Assembly (NCBI GenBank): GCA_015501585.1
Contig: JADNRY010000250.1
Span: forward strand, 1-64,000
Direction: 5' to 3'
Length of the DNA: 64,000 nucleotides
DNA from: Rhodocollybia butyracea
Taxonomy: Eukaryota; Basidiomycota; Agaricomycetes; Agaricales; Omphalotaceae
Below the pieces are notes generated by a model. It searched no databases, was not told the DNA's origin, and saw nothing but the letters and a program-made list of their open reading frames with translations. This document shows positions 1 through 11,427 of this stretch, in pieces. Numbering within the stretch: the first letter of the stretch is position 1; the number at the start of each line of letters is the position of its first letter. A program made the position numbers and the translations under genes.

Positions 1-18
1 ATTTCCTGATGTGAGTGG

Positions 19-2374
19 GTGACCATACAATACGGCTCTCGTCGTAGAGCCACTAGCCTAGACAGTTCTGGAAATATTAATAAATTTCCATTACACCCTG
101 TAAAAAATGTGAAACGCATTAGTAGACAGGGTCAGGCCAAGAAACCCGCACCTTTGTCAGTTGCTCAAGGAGCTATTTGGGAAGCCAGAAATGAGCGTTC
201 TCAATCTCACCGCAACGGCCTTCATAGATGTATGGAAGCCATTGAGCAGAACACTGCTGCCGACAGCTGGAGCAGTGAGAAATCGGTTTCCCCAGTGAAA
301 AAACGGCTCTTCGTTCACAAGGGACCTGACCCGAGTAATTTGGATGGGGTGGACATCTCTGATGGTGACCACAACCTCGATGTTAACAAGGAGGCTTTAG
401 ACCATATTAGCCTGGCCTTCCATGATATCCCGAAGGGAAAAAACGAGCCTGGAAGTAATAAAATTAGGCCAAAGAAGGCAAAGAAACGGCCGAAACACCG
501 TGCCGGCTCAGAAGATTTAGTTGAAGCTCACATAAGAAATATTGTTGAGCACAGGCCGAGAAAGCCATCTAATAAATATTTGGTTCCGAATATTGAGCGT
601 GTTGTGCGCCCTAATGAGCTTCTAGCTCCAACAAATCAGTTATCAAGATTACTGACTCTGGCCAAGGGCAAAAGGCAAGCTGGGAAGCAAAAGAACAAGG
701 GTCGAGGCTATCCTTCCGACTCCTCTTCCGGAATCTGACTCTTCCAGCTCTGATTCGAGCTCTTCGTCAACGTCAGATTTAGATTCCGACACTTCGAGTT
801 CGGACAGCACCGATTCGGGATATAGACGCCGTGACAAGCGCCGGCGGAAACATCACAAGAGAAAGAGCAAGATGTTGCTCAAACCTGATCCCCCCGAATT
901 GTATGATGGCTCTGTGGATATTCGAGCATTCATTAAGTTTGTGACTGAAGGAACGGCATATGTACGTGATGGGCATGTCCCAAAAAATCGCCGTGTAATG
1001 AAATTGTCTAAGTACCTAACGGGAAAGGCATATCAGTTTTATTTGACGACGATTGTAGACTCTCCGTTTGACTGGAGATTGAACAAGTTTTTTACCGAGC
1101 TGTATAATTACTGCTTCCCGGTGACGTACCGTATGGACCAACGTCGTAAGCTCAAACAAGCTTTCCAGGATGATAAGTCGGTTCGAGACTTTCTTGCCGA
1201 ATGGGATGACCTATTTGACACTGTTGGCATTCTCGATGAACGAGAGAGGGTCCACAAATTGTGGTCAAGCCTAAATGGAGATATTCAAAAAGGGCTCTGG
1301 AGGCAAAAGCTGAACCCAGAAATTTCAACCTACAGAGACGTTGCCATAGCCGCAGAACTCGTTGAAATTATTGAACATGCTTTGGACAGTAGTGATTACT
1401 CGATGGAGCAGGAAAATGGCCCATCCGAGTCTGACTCAGAACATGATGACTCCCGCCAAAATTGGCATTTTAAGAATGAATCCTCGTGTGGTGATTCCGA
1501 GTCTAACTCAGAACCAGAGGAATCCCACCAATGTCGACATTTCGAGAACGAATCTGAGTCTGGAGACAATGACTCCGGCCGACATCAGCACTCTAGCGGT
1601 GAATCTAGTAGTAACAGTTCGAGTCAGTATTGATATAATAATGGGTCTGACAGCTCTTCTCACCGGCAGGACTCCATTCGTGAACACCACGGGAATGGCC
1701 TGTATTTGCATGACCATCGCTCTAGGCGCCAAAACCAGCGGAGCGCGCTCTCTGAACAAGAAAAAATAGAGTATTTGGCCACTGGGCGATGCTTCAGATG
1801 CAGCGGGTATGGACATATCAGCCGCCACTGCCCAGAATTGGAGGTTAAACCTTCCCAGGATTCCGAGTCTAACTCGGCACGCAGTGATTCGGGGTCTGAA
1901 GGTGATAGTTTTGGCCCGGACCAGCACTCTGGCAATGATTCAATTCATTATGAACATGATGTTGAATCGGATCGCTTTACTCACCAGGAAAAGTCTATTC
2001 ACAGACATCATGGTCAGCGACGCGAGCTTTCGCAACAGGAAAAAAGTGAATACCTTGCAATGGGTCGGTGTTTCCGATGCGGCGAGTATGGGCACATAAG
2101 CCGCCACTGCCGGAACAGGGAACCAGTCCATCGCAGGGATGATGGTTCCAGTACCACTTCTGGCACTGCAAATGAAGATCAAATCTCCGACCTTGAATTT
2201 GGGATGGTAAGCTATGTCCTCCCCAATTCAGATACAGCATTTGAAGTGAAAAGTCGGCCTCCGGCGAATCATCGTAGGAACTCACATCTTTGCCCAGACT
2301 TGTGTATTCAGGGCCAACGTAGTGAATGCCTATCGATGGAGAATCCGGATGTGCCACTTGGTCCACGAAAATGA
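19..2374 (+). pseudogene. Retrotransposon gag with two CCHC zinc knuckles, interrupted
   Basis: A basic N-terminal part (19-738) runs into a Ser/Asp-rich stretch and then changes frame near 720-740 to the core gag domain (about 872-1380), recognisable by its W/F-rich helical core and the KPDPPELYDG-type entry. The frame continues through an acidic Ser-rich linker to a single in-frame TGA at 1631-1633 and resumes in the same frame to two retroviral-type zinc knuckles of pattern C-x2-C-x4-H-x4-C: CFRCSGYGHISRHC near 1790-1832 and CFRCGEYGHISRHC near 2069-2111. The knuckles lie in a tandemly duplicated unit that also repeats a Gln-Glu-Lys-rich leader. Zinc knuckles bind the element's RNA during packaging. 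The frameshift and the stop mark this copy as dead. Confidence 0.75.
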
Positions 2375-3497
2375 GATCTGTGCAGCAGCACGAGTATAGC
2401 ACTGTGAATGTTGTGAGTACCAAGAAGACTCGCCGAAAGAAGAAGAAAAATTCCGTCTCACACGATGTCCGTGAAGAACGAAAGGAGGGCGGGAGTACGG
2501 AGATTAATCCACTCTCATCAACTCACGTACCTGGTAATACTCGATTGCAGAAATCGACATCCAGACTCGTAGATGTCCCTCAGATGATGAATGGAGGGCG
2601 GTCTATCCTCGACCTAGAAAAATTGAAAGGCTAACGAAAAAACTTGATAAACTCACCTCTACTATTCAGATTCCTCTCCCCTAGCTTCAACAAACCCGAA
2701 ACGGCAAAATCCTCATTCCCTCTCCCACTGGACACACCCATTTCATATCCATTTCTGATGTTAATGCTTGCATTAAATTCGACCGCATTCTGCGAAGTAA
2801 AAATGTCAACTTATGGACAGTCGATATTCCCGCAATCTATCCTTTCTTCGCTGAACAAGTCAATAGCGACCCATTCATTCGACCTCACGGAATTTCTACC
2901 TTTGATCACAACACTGGAGAGACATTTGCAGGGACACGAATCATTAATTGGGAGCACTTTGGACGTGTCGCGCAGAGAGATGTGGGAATTGATGAATTGG
3001 CTACAGGATTGACTACAGAGGATTGTAGCCTACACGAAGGATTGAAGGAAGAATTGAACAAAGAAAGGAAGAGAGGGTGGAAGGGACGAAAGGGCAGGCA
3101 GCAGAAGACCGGTTTGAAGGCCTATCGAGCTCCCGGCAGTCCTCCAGTTACTTCAGTGGCATCCGTGACTGCTCCGACTGATAGTTATCCCACCTGTGCC
3201 ATTCCACAGACTCACGGCGCGCTATTCTTCTCCCATTTGTACCACAATACCTCGCCGAATAATCCCATCCACCACTCGACAGCGCCATCCACGCGGATTT
3301 CCCCTCTTGATCCCCTTCCTGATGCATTGAAACCCGAAATGCAGTCCAGTGACTATTTGGAAACTGATTTTACGCGTCCTGTTGTTGATAGTCAGTACCA
3401 TCATGGGAAAAGAAGCTCACGCCGACGATATTCCATGGTGTGACGTGGTAGAAGAAGAAGAGATATCCTCAGCCGTGATGGATCTCTGGAGGGCGTA
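2375..3497 (+). pseudogene. Residual retroelement coding sequence of unclear domain
   Basis: Open frames continue between gag and the LTR but no catalytic motif of protease, reverse transcriptase or integrase is visible. The longest uninterrupted reading, about 2705-3443, runs through a mixed hydrophobic segment and then a Lys/Arg-rich segment near 3060-3120. A second frame (3400-3513) encodes an acidic end that stops just inside the LTR. I do not recognise the domain. It could be a remnant of pol joined by deletion, or a lineage-specific extra frame. Confidence 0.4.
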
Positions 3498-3764
3498 TGT
3501 AACGGAGTTGTGACTCGTTACGCTGGCGTCTAACACTTTCCTTGATTGTTTTGATTATTCACTCATTATTTACTCGTTTCATTTCATATAGTATCTGCTT
3601 ATGGTAATAGGCTTTAGAAAGGTATATAAGTTAGCTATTTACTGTAGGTAGGAGAGGTCCTCGTGAATCGAATTCCCCCCGGTTTACAACGGTTCTTTCG
3701 AGCTTACCTCTTTTCTCTCACTTCCCGTGTTACGCTACGGTGACTCTGTCACCCTAGTGTTACA
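3498..3764 (+). repeat. 3' LTR of the left-edge retroelement
   Basis: The segment begins TGTAAC and ends GTTACA, a perfect 6-bp terminal inverted pair of the kind that bounds LTRs. It has an AT-rich TATA-like stretch (near 3620-3640) followed by a pyrimidine-rich end. The partner 5' LTR would lie outside the window, so LTR identity and target duplication cannot be checked here. Confidence 0.6.
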
Positions 3765-4226
3765 CTTGGTTCGCACTTTGAAGGGACAATTCTGCAGCTT
3801 GCTCGAGCCAAGCTGGTAAACACTAACCGCTTCGCTAACACACATGACAGATGATCGTGTTTTCACCAAGACGGCACGGCTTGCGGTTCTTGACGCTCGT
3901 CTCTGTCTTGATTATGGTCCAGAATTGTATCCCGTATCCCAGGGTATGCAACCTCACCCAAGTATCTGTACCAGAACCTCCTTCATCCTAAGGAGATGTC
4001 GCTTAAGCATCCTCGCTCAAAGATGGCTCCTGCTCTGCTTAACATGAAGTCATTCTTGCACGTTGGAGCATATGTAGGCTGGTTCCATAGGCATCTACTT
4101 GAGGCGGACGGAGAGATGATAAAGGAGGCAGAGGCACTCTGGAACAAGCAAAAGTCGCCGAAGTCGTCACAACTTAGGGCATTTCATTATCAATCGGACT
4201 CGACTGACACCGTTCCGGACGACTGA
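3765..4226 (+). pseudogene. CRN-type NTPase gene fragment (copy 3)
   Basis: The sequence from 3765 matches the interior of the larger copy at about 25,317 onward, starting at a conserved Leu-Gly-Ser-His block and continuing with KTARLAVLDARL. After about 3940 it has lost a long internal stretch and rejoins the family at the C-terminal block (about 4020-4226) that corresponds to 26,650-26,800 and 32,100-32,270. It has no Walker A, Walker B or nuclease motif, so it is a non-functional relic. The 5' break coincides exactly with the end of the LTR, so the retroelement probably inserted into this gene and the upstream part lies beyond the window or is lost. Confidence 0.75.
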
Positions 4227-4529
4227 AAAGGAGGTTGGGAGCAACTAGACCGAGTGTTTTGTGTTGAGAATAGGAAACAATGGCCGTGGTTCACCAGTCT
4301 AGCTGCTCTTTTCGCTTACTGTACTATAACATGTTTTATTTATTGAGGAACTGTATTCTGTCATAGTCAGATGCACCTGGTAACAGAGCAGTATCAAGTT
4401 CCTCGGGACGTCAGCGCGCGTCAGCCTTTCCAAAAAACACAGTTTCTGTGAGTGTTCAAACGTTCACTATGCCAATTGAATCGCCGTAATATAAAGTTCT
4501 CAAAGCAAACGACATGCAGTGAGACGCAT
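4227..4529. other. Intergenic, nothing recognised
   Basis: This 303-bp stretch between the CRN fragment and the 3' end of the minus-strand gene at 4530 has no convincing coding potential. It should contain the downstream region of the 4530-5452 gene. Confidence 0.5.
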
Positions 4530-5452
4530 TTATACAGAATAATATATCTCTATCGAGCCTTGAAAGACATGGTTCTCCCATCCCGGAAACTGAGAGACAT
4601 CAGCAAGGTTTACCCAGATATTGAATCGCGCATACCTTTGCCTTAGCTATCAGCATCACTCTATCGCCTGGTTCCAGCGATCTAACAAGCTCATGCCCGA
4701 GACCTTCTCGTCCCTTCAACGAAGTAGGAATGGCGTGTGCCTCTTCATCCTCGAATTCATACCATGTCACTGAATGCAGCTGTGGTTCTTTGCAAGCGAC
4801 GATGTTACTTTGGATATGCCAGCCATTCGGGTCTGGTTCAGGGAAGAGCTCTGGAGACCAACGATTATGATGAGTACTGAAGGTGGAAGCACGGATGCCA
4901 AACCTTTAATGTCCGAAGAGTTAAAGCTGGCACCGAGGTTGAAAGGAGTGGCTGTAAGGTCGTGCCAGCATGGCGAAGCGGATGCTCGGAAGATGGTGGC
5001 CTCAAACCAACTCCATGATGTTCCTGGAACGACAAGTTTGCAAAGATTGTACTCGTTCACTGATTTTACACACCTCTGTTCTCCGGTGGTACGTCCACCC
5101 ATCCCTGGTCAACACTTTCCATCTCGAACCGGACTTTCCGTACCCTCCTATGTCTATTCTGAACGCCAAGAATCTCTCTCGGAAGAACTGGTGGAGATAT
5201 AACGTACAGCCACGTCGATTCAGTGGAGATATTTAGCGAAGCAATAGCGTCAATTTCTAAACTAGAATCCGCCCAGACACATGGCCAATATTCGGCGAAG
5301 AAAAGTATATCTTCGACTAGCTCGAGGGGAAAGAGATTTACGAGGAATTCGCGGACAAGGATCACGTCTTGTTCAGATGGGTTTCCATCGTACGATGGAC
5401 TTTCTGCATCCTTAGTGAGGGCGGAAGAAAGAGTAGATAGAGCCGAGCCCAT
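4530..5452 (-). CDS. Conserved basidiomycete hypothetical protein, 257 aa, four exons
   Basis: Four exons join in frame: 5452-5074, 5023-4904, 4850-4636 and 4589-4530, with GT-AG introns of 50, 53 and 46 nt. The 257-residue product begins with a Ser-rich leader, then a helical segment (FPLELVEDILFFAEYW), then a beta-type domain with PENRGTSWSWFEA, PNGWHIQSN, LHSVTWYEF and EPGDRVMLIAKAKFPGW. As I recall, this block order recurs in hypothetical proteins of many basidiomycetes; I know no function. There is no signal peptide, membrane segment or catalytic motif. The start is the first Met upstream of the conserved helix. The splicing leaves no stop or frame break, so the gene looks intact, unlike its neighbours. 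Confidence 0.75.
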
Positions 5453-5670
5453 GAACGCGTTGGAAATGAAAATCTAGACTGGGATTCACCGGGGTCCGCG
5501 CGATATGCCGTCATTCGGCGAAAAGTCACATGTAGAATTCGTCCAAAAACGTTCGTCACTTCGTGAATAGAAATTGCTCGAGAGTTGATACAAAATACAG
5601 CGGAAGTAGTGTGGAAGATCGCGTGTTTTCTCTTCCATCCCCAAACCCAGTAGGACCCAGATCTCTACCG

Positions 5671-7201
<1,531 letters not shown>

Positions 7202-7930
7202 TATGGAGTCTGCTCAGCTAGCCGAATTATGTTGAAGCCTTGATTAATTATTCTCACCTGGAACATCGAGGTGAGCCATGGTTTTGGACAAGTCAGAGAG
7301 ACGAATCGACACTTACTAGGTGAGGAATGGCAATTTCAACAGGAAAAATGGATGCGGGCACCAATGGAAGTGTGTGATGGTTTAAGAGAAAGGTGTGAAT
7401 ATGACTCGAGTCGAAAACAAATATATTTCAACCTGTCAGCCGACAGCTTATCTTGTTGTCCACTCCCGCTCTATTCAGATTTGAGACATTGGCTCAGGCT
7501 GGGCTCAGGAGCCGTTGCTAGCCTACATTAGATGCTTTTGGGTTGCTTCCTCAAGGAAGCATGTGGGATGTAAACCCATACCAAAGAATGTAATCACAAC
7601 GCTTTGGAGCTAGTTTGATAGATGGGTAATTTGCCTGCATCAAATCATCCCCAACTTCTAGCCCAACAACTCAACAAGTACGTATATGTCTTCGAGGGAA
7701 ATCAAGCACTCAACTTCAGTGTTCCAGAATGGGATGGACAGAAGGTGTCAGGCTGTAATGTTTAACAGAACTGCGGTGAGAGGAGCTTAGCTCACAATAA
7801 TAGAGTCTAGACTCATAGAGGTCTTCGTTTCGCTTGAAAATGATAATGACCATCGTCTTTCGAGGTTCTTCATATTTACAATCAGAGAAATACTCTAGGA
7901 ATAAAGCAAGATGTCTATGTGTTCTTTATC
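7202..7930. other. Intergenic between DNMT 3' end and PP1 start
   Basis: Both flanking genes are on the minus strand. This 729-bp stretch should hold the terminator region of the methyltransferase and the PP1 promoter. No convincing coding region was found. Confidence 0.5.
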
Positions 7931-10900
7931 TCACAATTCAAACTCTGAGTCCGACTCCGTGTCCTCAGCGCCTCCATCGATGCCCGAATGTGACGCACAT
8001 AAGGCCTTTTTTATCTCTTGAGCGACGGCCTCAGCAAGCTTCGGAGGAACGGAGTTCCCCACCTGAGTCAGTTTCAGAAATTATCCTACACTTGACAATT
8101 TTAAATCGACTGACCTGCTTGTATTGATTTTGAGTCGATCCTTTAAAGCGCCAGTAGTCCTATTGAGAGAAAGATGAGCGCTTCTAGGTGCAGAGCAGCA
8201 GACAACACAAGGTACGGACGGGAAATGACATGGCGCGCGCCATTTCTCTGACAGTCAGAATGCGATTCGTAAAATCTATGTAAAAGTTAAGGTGAAATCG
8301 AAATCAATGCGATATTGGAAGGAACGTACTGGGATGTCTACACGTCCATCTATCAGTCGGCTGGGTACGAATAGCTAGGAAAGATTCGACGTAAGTCTAT
8401 GGCAAGGGAAGGGAAGGATGGAAACACCAACTCGAAATGGGTTCATCCCAAAGTGGAATGGTATCCTCTTCGTCCCATTTCCTGACATTGCGGTTTGAGC
8501 AACCAGTACAATGGTTGGCAACTGCCTGAAACCTATCCTCTGGATGATCTACACGGGCGTCACCTTTGTTGTTCTTGGTGTCCTTTATACAGGTCGGGTT
8601 GTCCCATTGTAAATCTCCTATTGCGTCTCGAAGAGTCTGTACAGGAAGTTTTCCTTCTCCACCATGAGTCGGTACTGGCCACGCTGGTAGCGGTCGATCC
8701 TGCGCAGCTGCGATCACAATGAGTCTCTTTCTTGACGAAGGTACGCCGTAGTGAGAAGCATTGAGGATTCTATATGTAAGAGAATAGCCCAAATTGAGCA
8801 CTTCGTACTCAAGTTGCCTAATCGTATGCACGTGACGCGCAGAAATTTGATGCTTCAAAGTTCAGAGAGTAGTGAAATCGATGTTAGAAAGGATAGAGAT
8901 GCTAGGAAAGACAAAGGGTTTGCTTACCGGCACGTTTTCATAGAACTGTTGCAAAGACAGTGAGTGCATTGTAAGTAAGGGAACAATTCCGGTAGTAGTA
9001 AATCCACCAACCATGTACGCAGGCCCGAACTTCTTTAGCGCATTAGGAACCACGTCCACTGCACTCCTGTTCTTTTCGTCGTTTTTCCCCCCCGGATTTG
9101 CTTTACTGAATCCCTGGCACGGTGGGCTGATAAGCATCACCGAAAGAGGATCAACAGTCGTTTCTGGCCAAGGACGTTGCAGGAATGTCTGAACCGATTC
9201 GTTGTAGGACTTCGCAGACCGACAATTTATCTAATCACGGAGCGTAAGCGGCGCATTGGCGTAGAACGATACGAAAGAAAACAGACCTCAAAAGCAAGAG
9301 ATGCGATACCATCTTTGTCAACGCCAAAAGCTGGTTCGAAGCCCGCCTATGCTGTTCAAAAGTGTGAATAATTACATTGTCATTTTCTCGCAAGTTGTAT
9401 CATACAATTTCTCGCAAGTTCAAATAAGTGTCAATTTCTCGCAAGTTCAATCATCCAATTTCTCGCAAGTTGTATTCAAGTTTACTTTATTTCTCGCAAG
9501 TTCGGCTAAGTGTCTATTTCTCGCAAGTTCTGACATTGGTCAATTTCTCGCAAGTTAGTTTTCAGGGCCGGTTAGTTATGTAACTTACCATATCTGGTAG
9601 AGCCAGGTCTCGACTCTGTCATGTGACTAGTGAGCAACGACACATGACAGTAGGACCGTGACCTCGGGTATTTCGGCTATCCTGCTCATATCGTATCATA
9701 TCATATCATATCTCATCTTCAGGCATATCTGATCTGGAGGATAAGATATACGTGAGAATCTAGTTATCAGCCTACGGCTAAGCGCCCACCATTGAATCTA
9801 ATCATCTTCCAAGTTGATCGTCTTCGCAAGTTTGCTGGCATGGATAGCCAAAACCGGCCTTGATGGCCCATGAGATTAAAATGTGAGGTGTATGGCTACA
9901 TGTACAAGTAGATACTATGGTAAGAAAAGGAGTGAACATTGGCAGTAAGGGGTTTTGCTCAAGTCAAGCTCAAGTTTTGCTTGTACAAACTGGTGATAAA
10001 AAGAGAAAAACTGCCAGCTCGAAATGTCCTTAAGCTGTGTCACTTGGCAACTGAATGAATGCTTGCCCAAGTCTCAGTTGCACCAGAGGGACTTGACCAC
10101 TTGCCAGCGGGATAGCCGTCGGCCGATCGGTGATCACCCGAGGTCACGGTCATATTGTCATGTCGCTAGTCACATGACAGAGTCGAGACCTGGCTCTACC
10201 AGATATGGTAAGTTACATAAGTGACCGGCCCTGAAAATTAACTTGCGAGAAATTGACACTTAGCCGAACTTGCGAGAAATTGGATGATCCAACTTGCGAG
10301 AAAATGACTATGTATTTATTCACACTTTTGAACAGCATACCCGCCGCTTCGAAACCGCAAGAAGACCCACCGACGCCACAGAACAATTCGCCGATTTTCA
10401 ACTGCGTGATCTCTGGAAGATTCGGAGGAGGTTTGAGAACCTCGGAATGTTCACGGGGATGCCTTCCTACAGGAAGTAATGTTACTTCGCGGGCCCACAT
10501 CCCCTTACCCCGCAAGCGATATGCCCAACGACATGCCAAGTTTGTGACCCCATCATAAAGTTCTTGCCAGTCTACCTTATCGTGGCGAACTGAAACCTCT
10601 CTGATGAAATGAGATATCTCTTTCAATTGGTATTCTTCGGCATCGTCAAGAGTGCCAATTTTGGTCTGGTCCTCAAAAGTCAGAAGGAGTTCGGAAGCTT
10701 TAGCGTTCGTGTAGAGATCCTTCCAATATACGTATCGGGTGACTTTGAAGATCGTGTCACTTTCATCTACATCCAACTGTTCGATCGAATGGATATAGAG
10801 AACAACTTTGACCTCTGAGGCATCCGGCTTGGCTTTTTTGAGGCAAGCAACATAGCTTTTGTGCTCCTCTACACGTACGTCGCCTACGACAACTGAACGT

Positions 10901-11367
10901 CGATAGTAATAGGAACTTACTGGCTAGATTGACGCAAAAAAAAAAATAAGCCAATCCATATCTCGGGAGAAACGACCAAATTAAATACCTCGGACCGAGC
11001 ATGCTCTGGCTTACGGGCTACCACAGAATACATCTCATCATCATCACGCAGTAGCTCTTCGTCCTCATACTCTGTGTCGGACTCATCGCTATCATCGTTG
11101 TCGTCTGTATCGCTGTCTGGGTCTTGCATTACACTCCCGCCGCCTTCCGCCCCATTGCTTGAAGCAGAGCCGATAGAGGTTCGTTTCGATTTTTTTTTTC
11201 AAGTTGTCATCCATGCCAGACTGGACAGCGGCAGATGGGATGACACCCTGGCTTGATTTTGGCTTCGCGGGGAGATCCTGGTTTGATTTTGGCTTCGTGG
11301 GGAGACGTTTAAAGGCCTCAATAAAGTCTGGACTGATGGTATCGGATTCGGTTGCTGCAGCATACAT
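7931..11367 (-). CDS. Cytosine-5 DNA methyltransferase (DNMT1-like catalytic domain), interrupted by a transposon
   Basis: The N-terminal part has a Lys-rich and strongly acidic linker (about 10,980-11,370) and a folded region of unknown type (about 10,440-10,910). The catalytic domain follows. Motif I (ELFCGVGGSSCGFEAAG, SAM binding) ends at about 10,342. The acidic motif II (AFGVDKD) is near 9,330-9,310, motif IV with the catalytic Cys (SPPCQGFS) near 9,110-9,135, motif VI (YENVP) near 8,935 and motif VIII (SRKRL) near 8,715. The C-terminal motifs REMARAMSFP and QYKQVGNSVPP lie at about 8,060-8,260, with several short introns. The stop is at 7931-7933. A 992-bp element (9348-10339) sits directly after motif I. 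A 10-A tract near 11,190 also shifts frame and may be a sequencing artefact. The enzyme would methylate cytosine in chromatin. Whether it is active depends on how the insertion is handled. The start given is the first Met; an upstream in-frame fusion to the ATPase is possible. Confidence 0.8.
9384..9556 (+). repeat. Subterminal motif array, seven copies of TTTCTCGCAAGTT (left end)
   Basis: Seven copies of a 13-bp motif are spaced about 21-33 bp apart inside the left inverted end. Such subterminal arrays are typically transposase binding sites. The array extends asymmetrically compared with the right end. Confidence 0.85.
10240..10303 (-). repeat. Subterminal motif array, three copies (right end)
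   Basis: Three inverted copies of the same 13-bp motif (AACTTGCGAGAAA on the plus strand) form the right-end counterpart of the left array. The difference of three against seven copies points to repeat expansion or loss after the ends formed. Confidence 0.85.
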
Positions 11368-11427
11368 CGTAATGTGGAGAGTTTTGTCCACCTCAAACTG
11401 ATTCGGAGAACTCTTTCCAAGGGGAAT

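Larger units (their letters stand above)
1..3764 (+). mobile_element. Decayed Ty3/gypsy-like LTR retroelement (gag plus 3' LTR, no RT seen)
   Basis: The left window edge cuts this element. It holds a gag-type region (19-2374), about 1.1 kb of broken coding sequence, and a 3' LTR (3498-3764). I see no protease, reverse transcriptase, RNase H or integrase motif between gag and LTR, so this is either an internally deleted copy or a gag-only non-autonomous element. A short frame near 3400-3513 ends with a stop just inside the LTR, as pol-type reading frames often do. The LTR abuts a CRN-type gene fragment at 3765, which implies insertion into that gene. Assignment to Ty3/gypsy rests on the gag layout and LTR ends and is an inference. 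Confidence 0.7.
9348..10339. mobile_element. Non-autonomous inverted-repeat DNA element inserted in the DNMT gene
   Basis: The element starts TATGCTGTTCAAAAG and ends with its inverse, and it is flanked by the 6-bp direct repeat CCCGCC (9342-9347 and 10340-10345). The inverted ends are long: besides the terminal ~45 bp they include arrays of a TTTCTCGCAAGTT motif and then about 130 bp of further matching sequence (roughly 9,560-9,690 against 10,120-10,235). Removing one target copy and the element restores an unbroken methyltransferase frame. The interior has no transposase and no long frame. The superfamily is unclear: a 6-bp duplication with long, repeat-bearing ends does not match one family I can name with confidence. 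Confidence 0.85.

Noticed and set aside
4774..5202. Plus-strand 142-codon frame
   Set aside because: Shadow of the four-exon minus-strand gene, whose exons splice cleanly across the same bases.
9331..9350. Acceptor at the element end itself (CATAG) as partner for the GTATGC donor
   Set aside because: Joining there shifts the frame and meets a stop within a dozen codons; the CCAG at 9331-9334 keeps the frame.
9384..9556. Regularly spaced 13-bp repeats that look like a small CRISPR array
   Set aside because: The genome is eukaryotic, the spacers are uneven, and the motif recurs inverted at the other end of the element, so these are subterminal transposon repeats.
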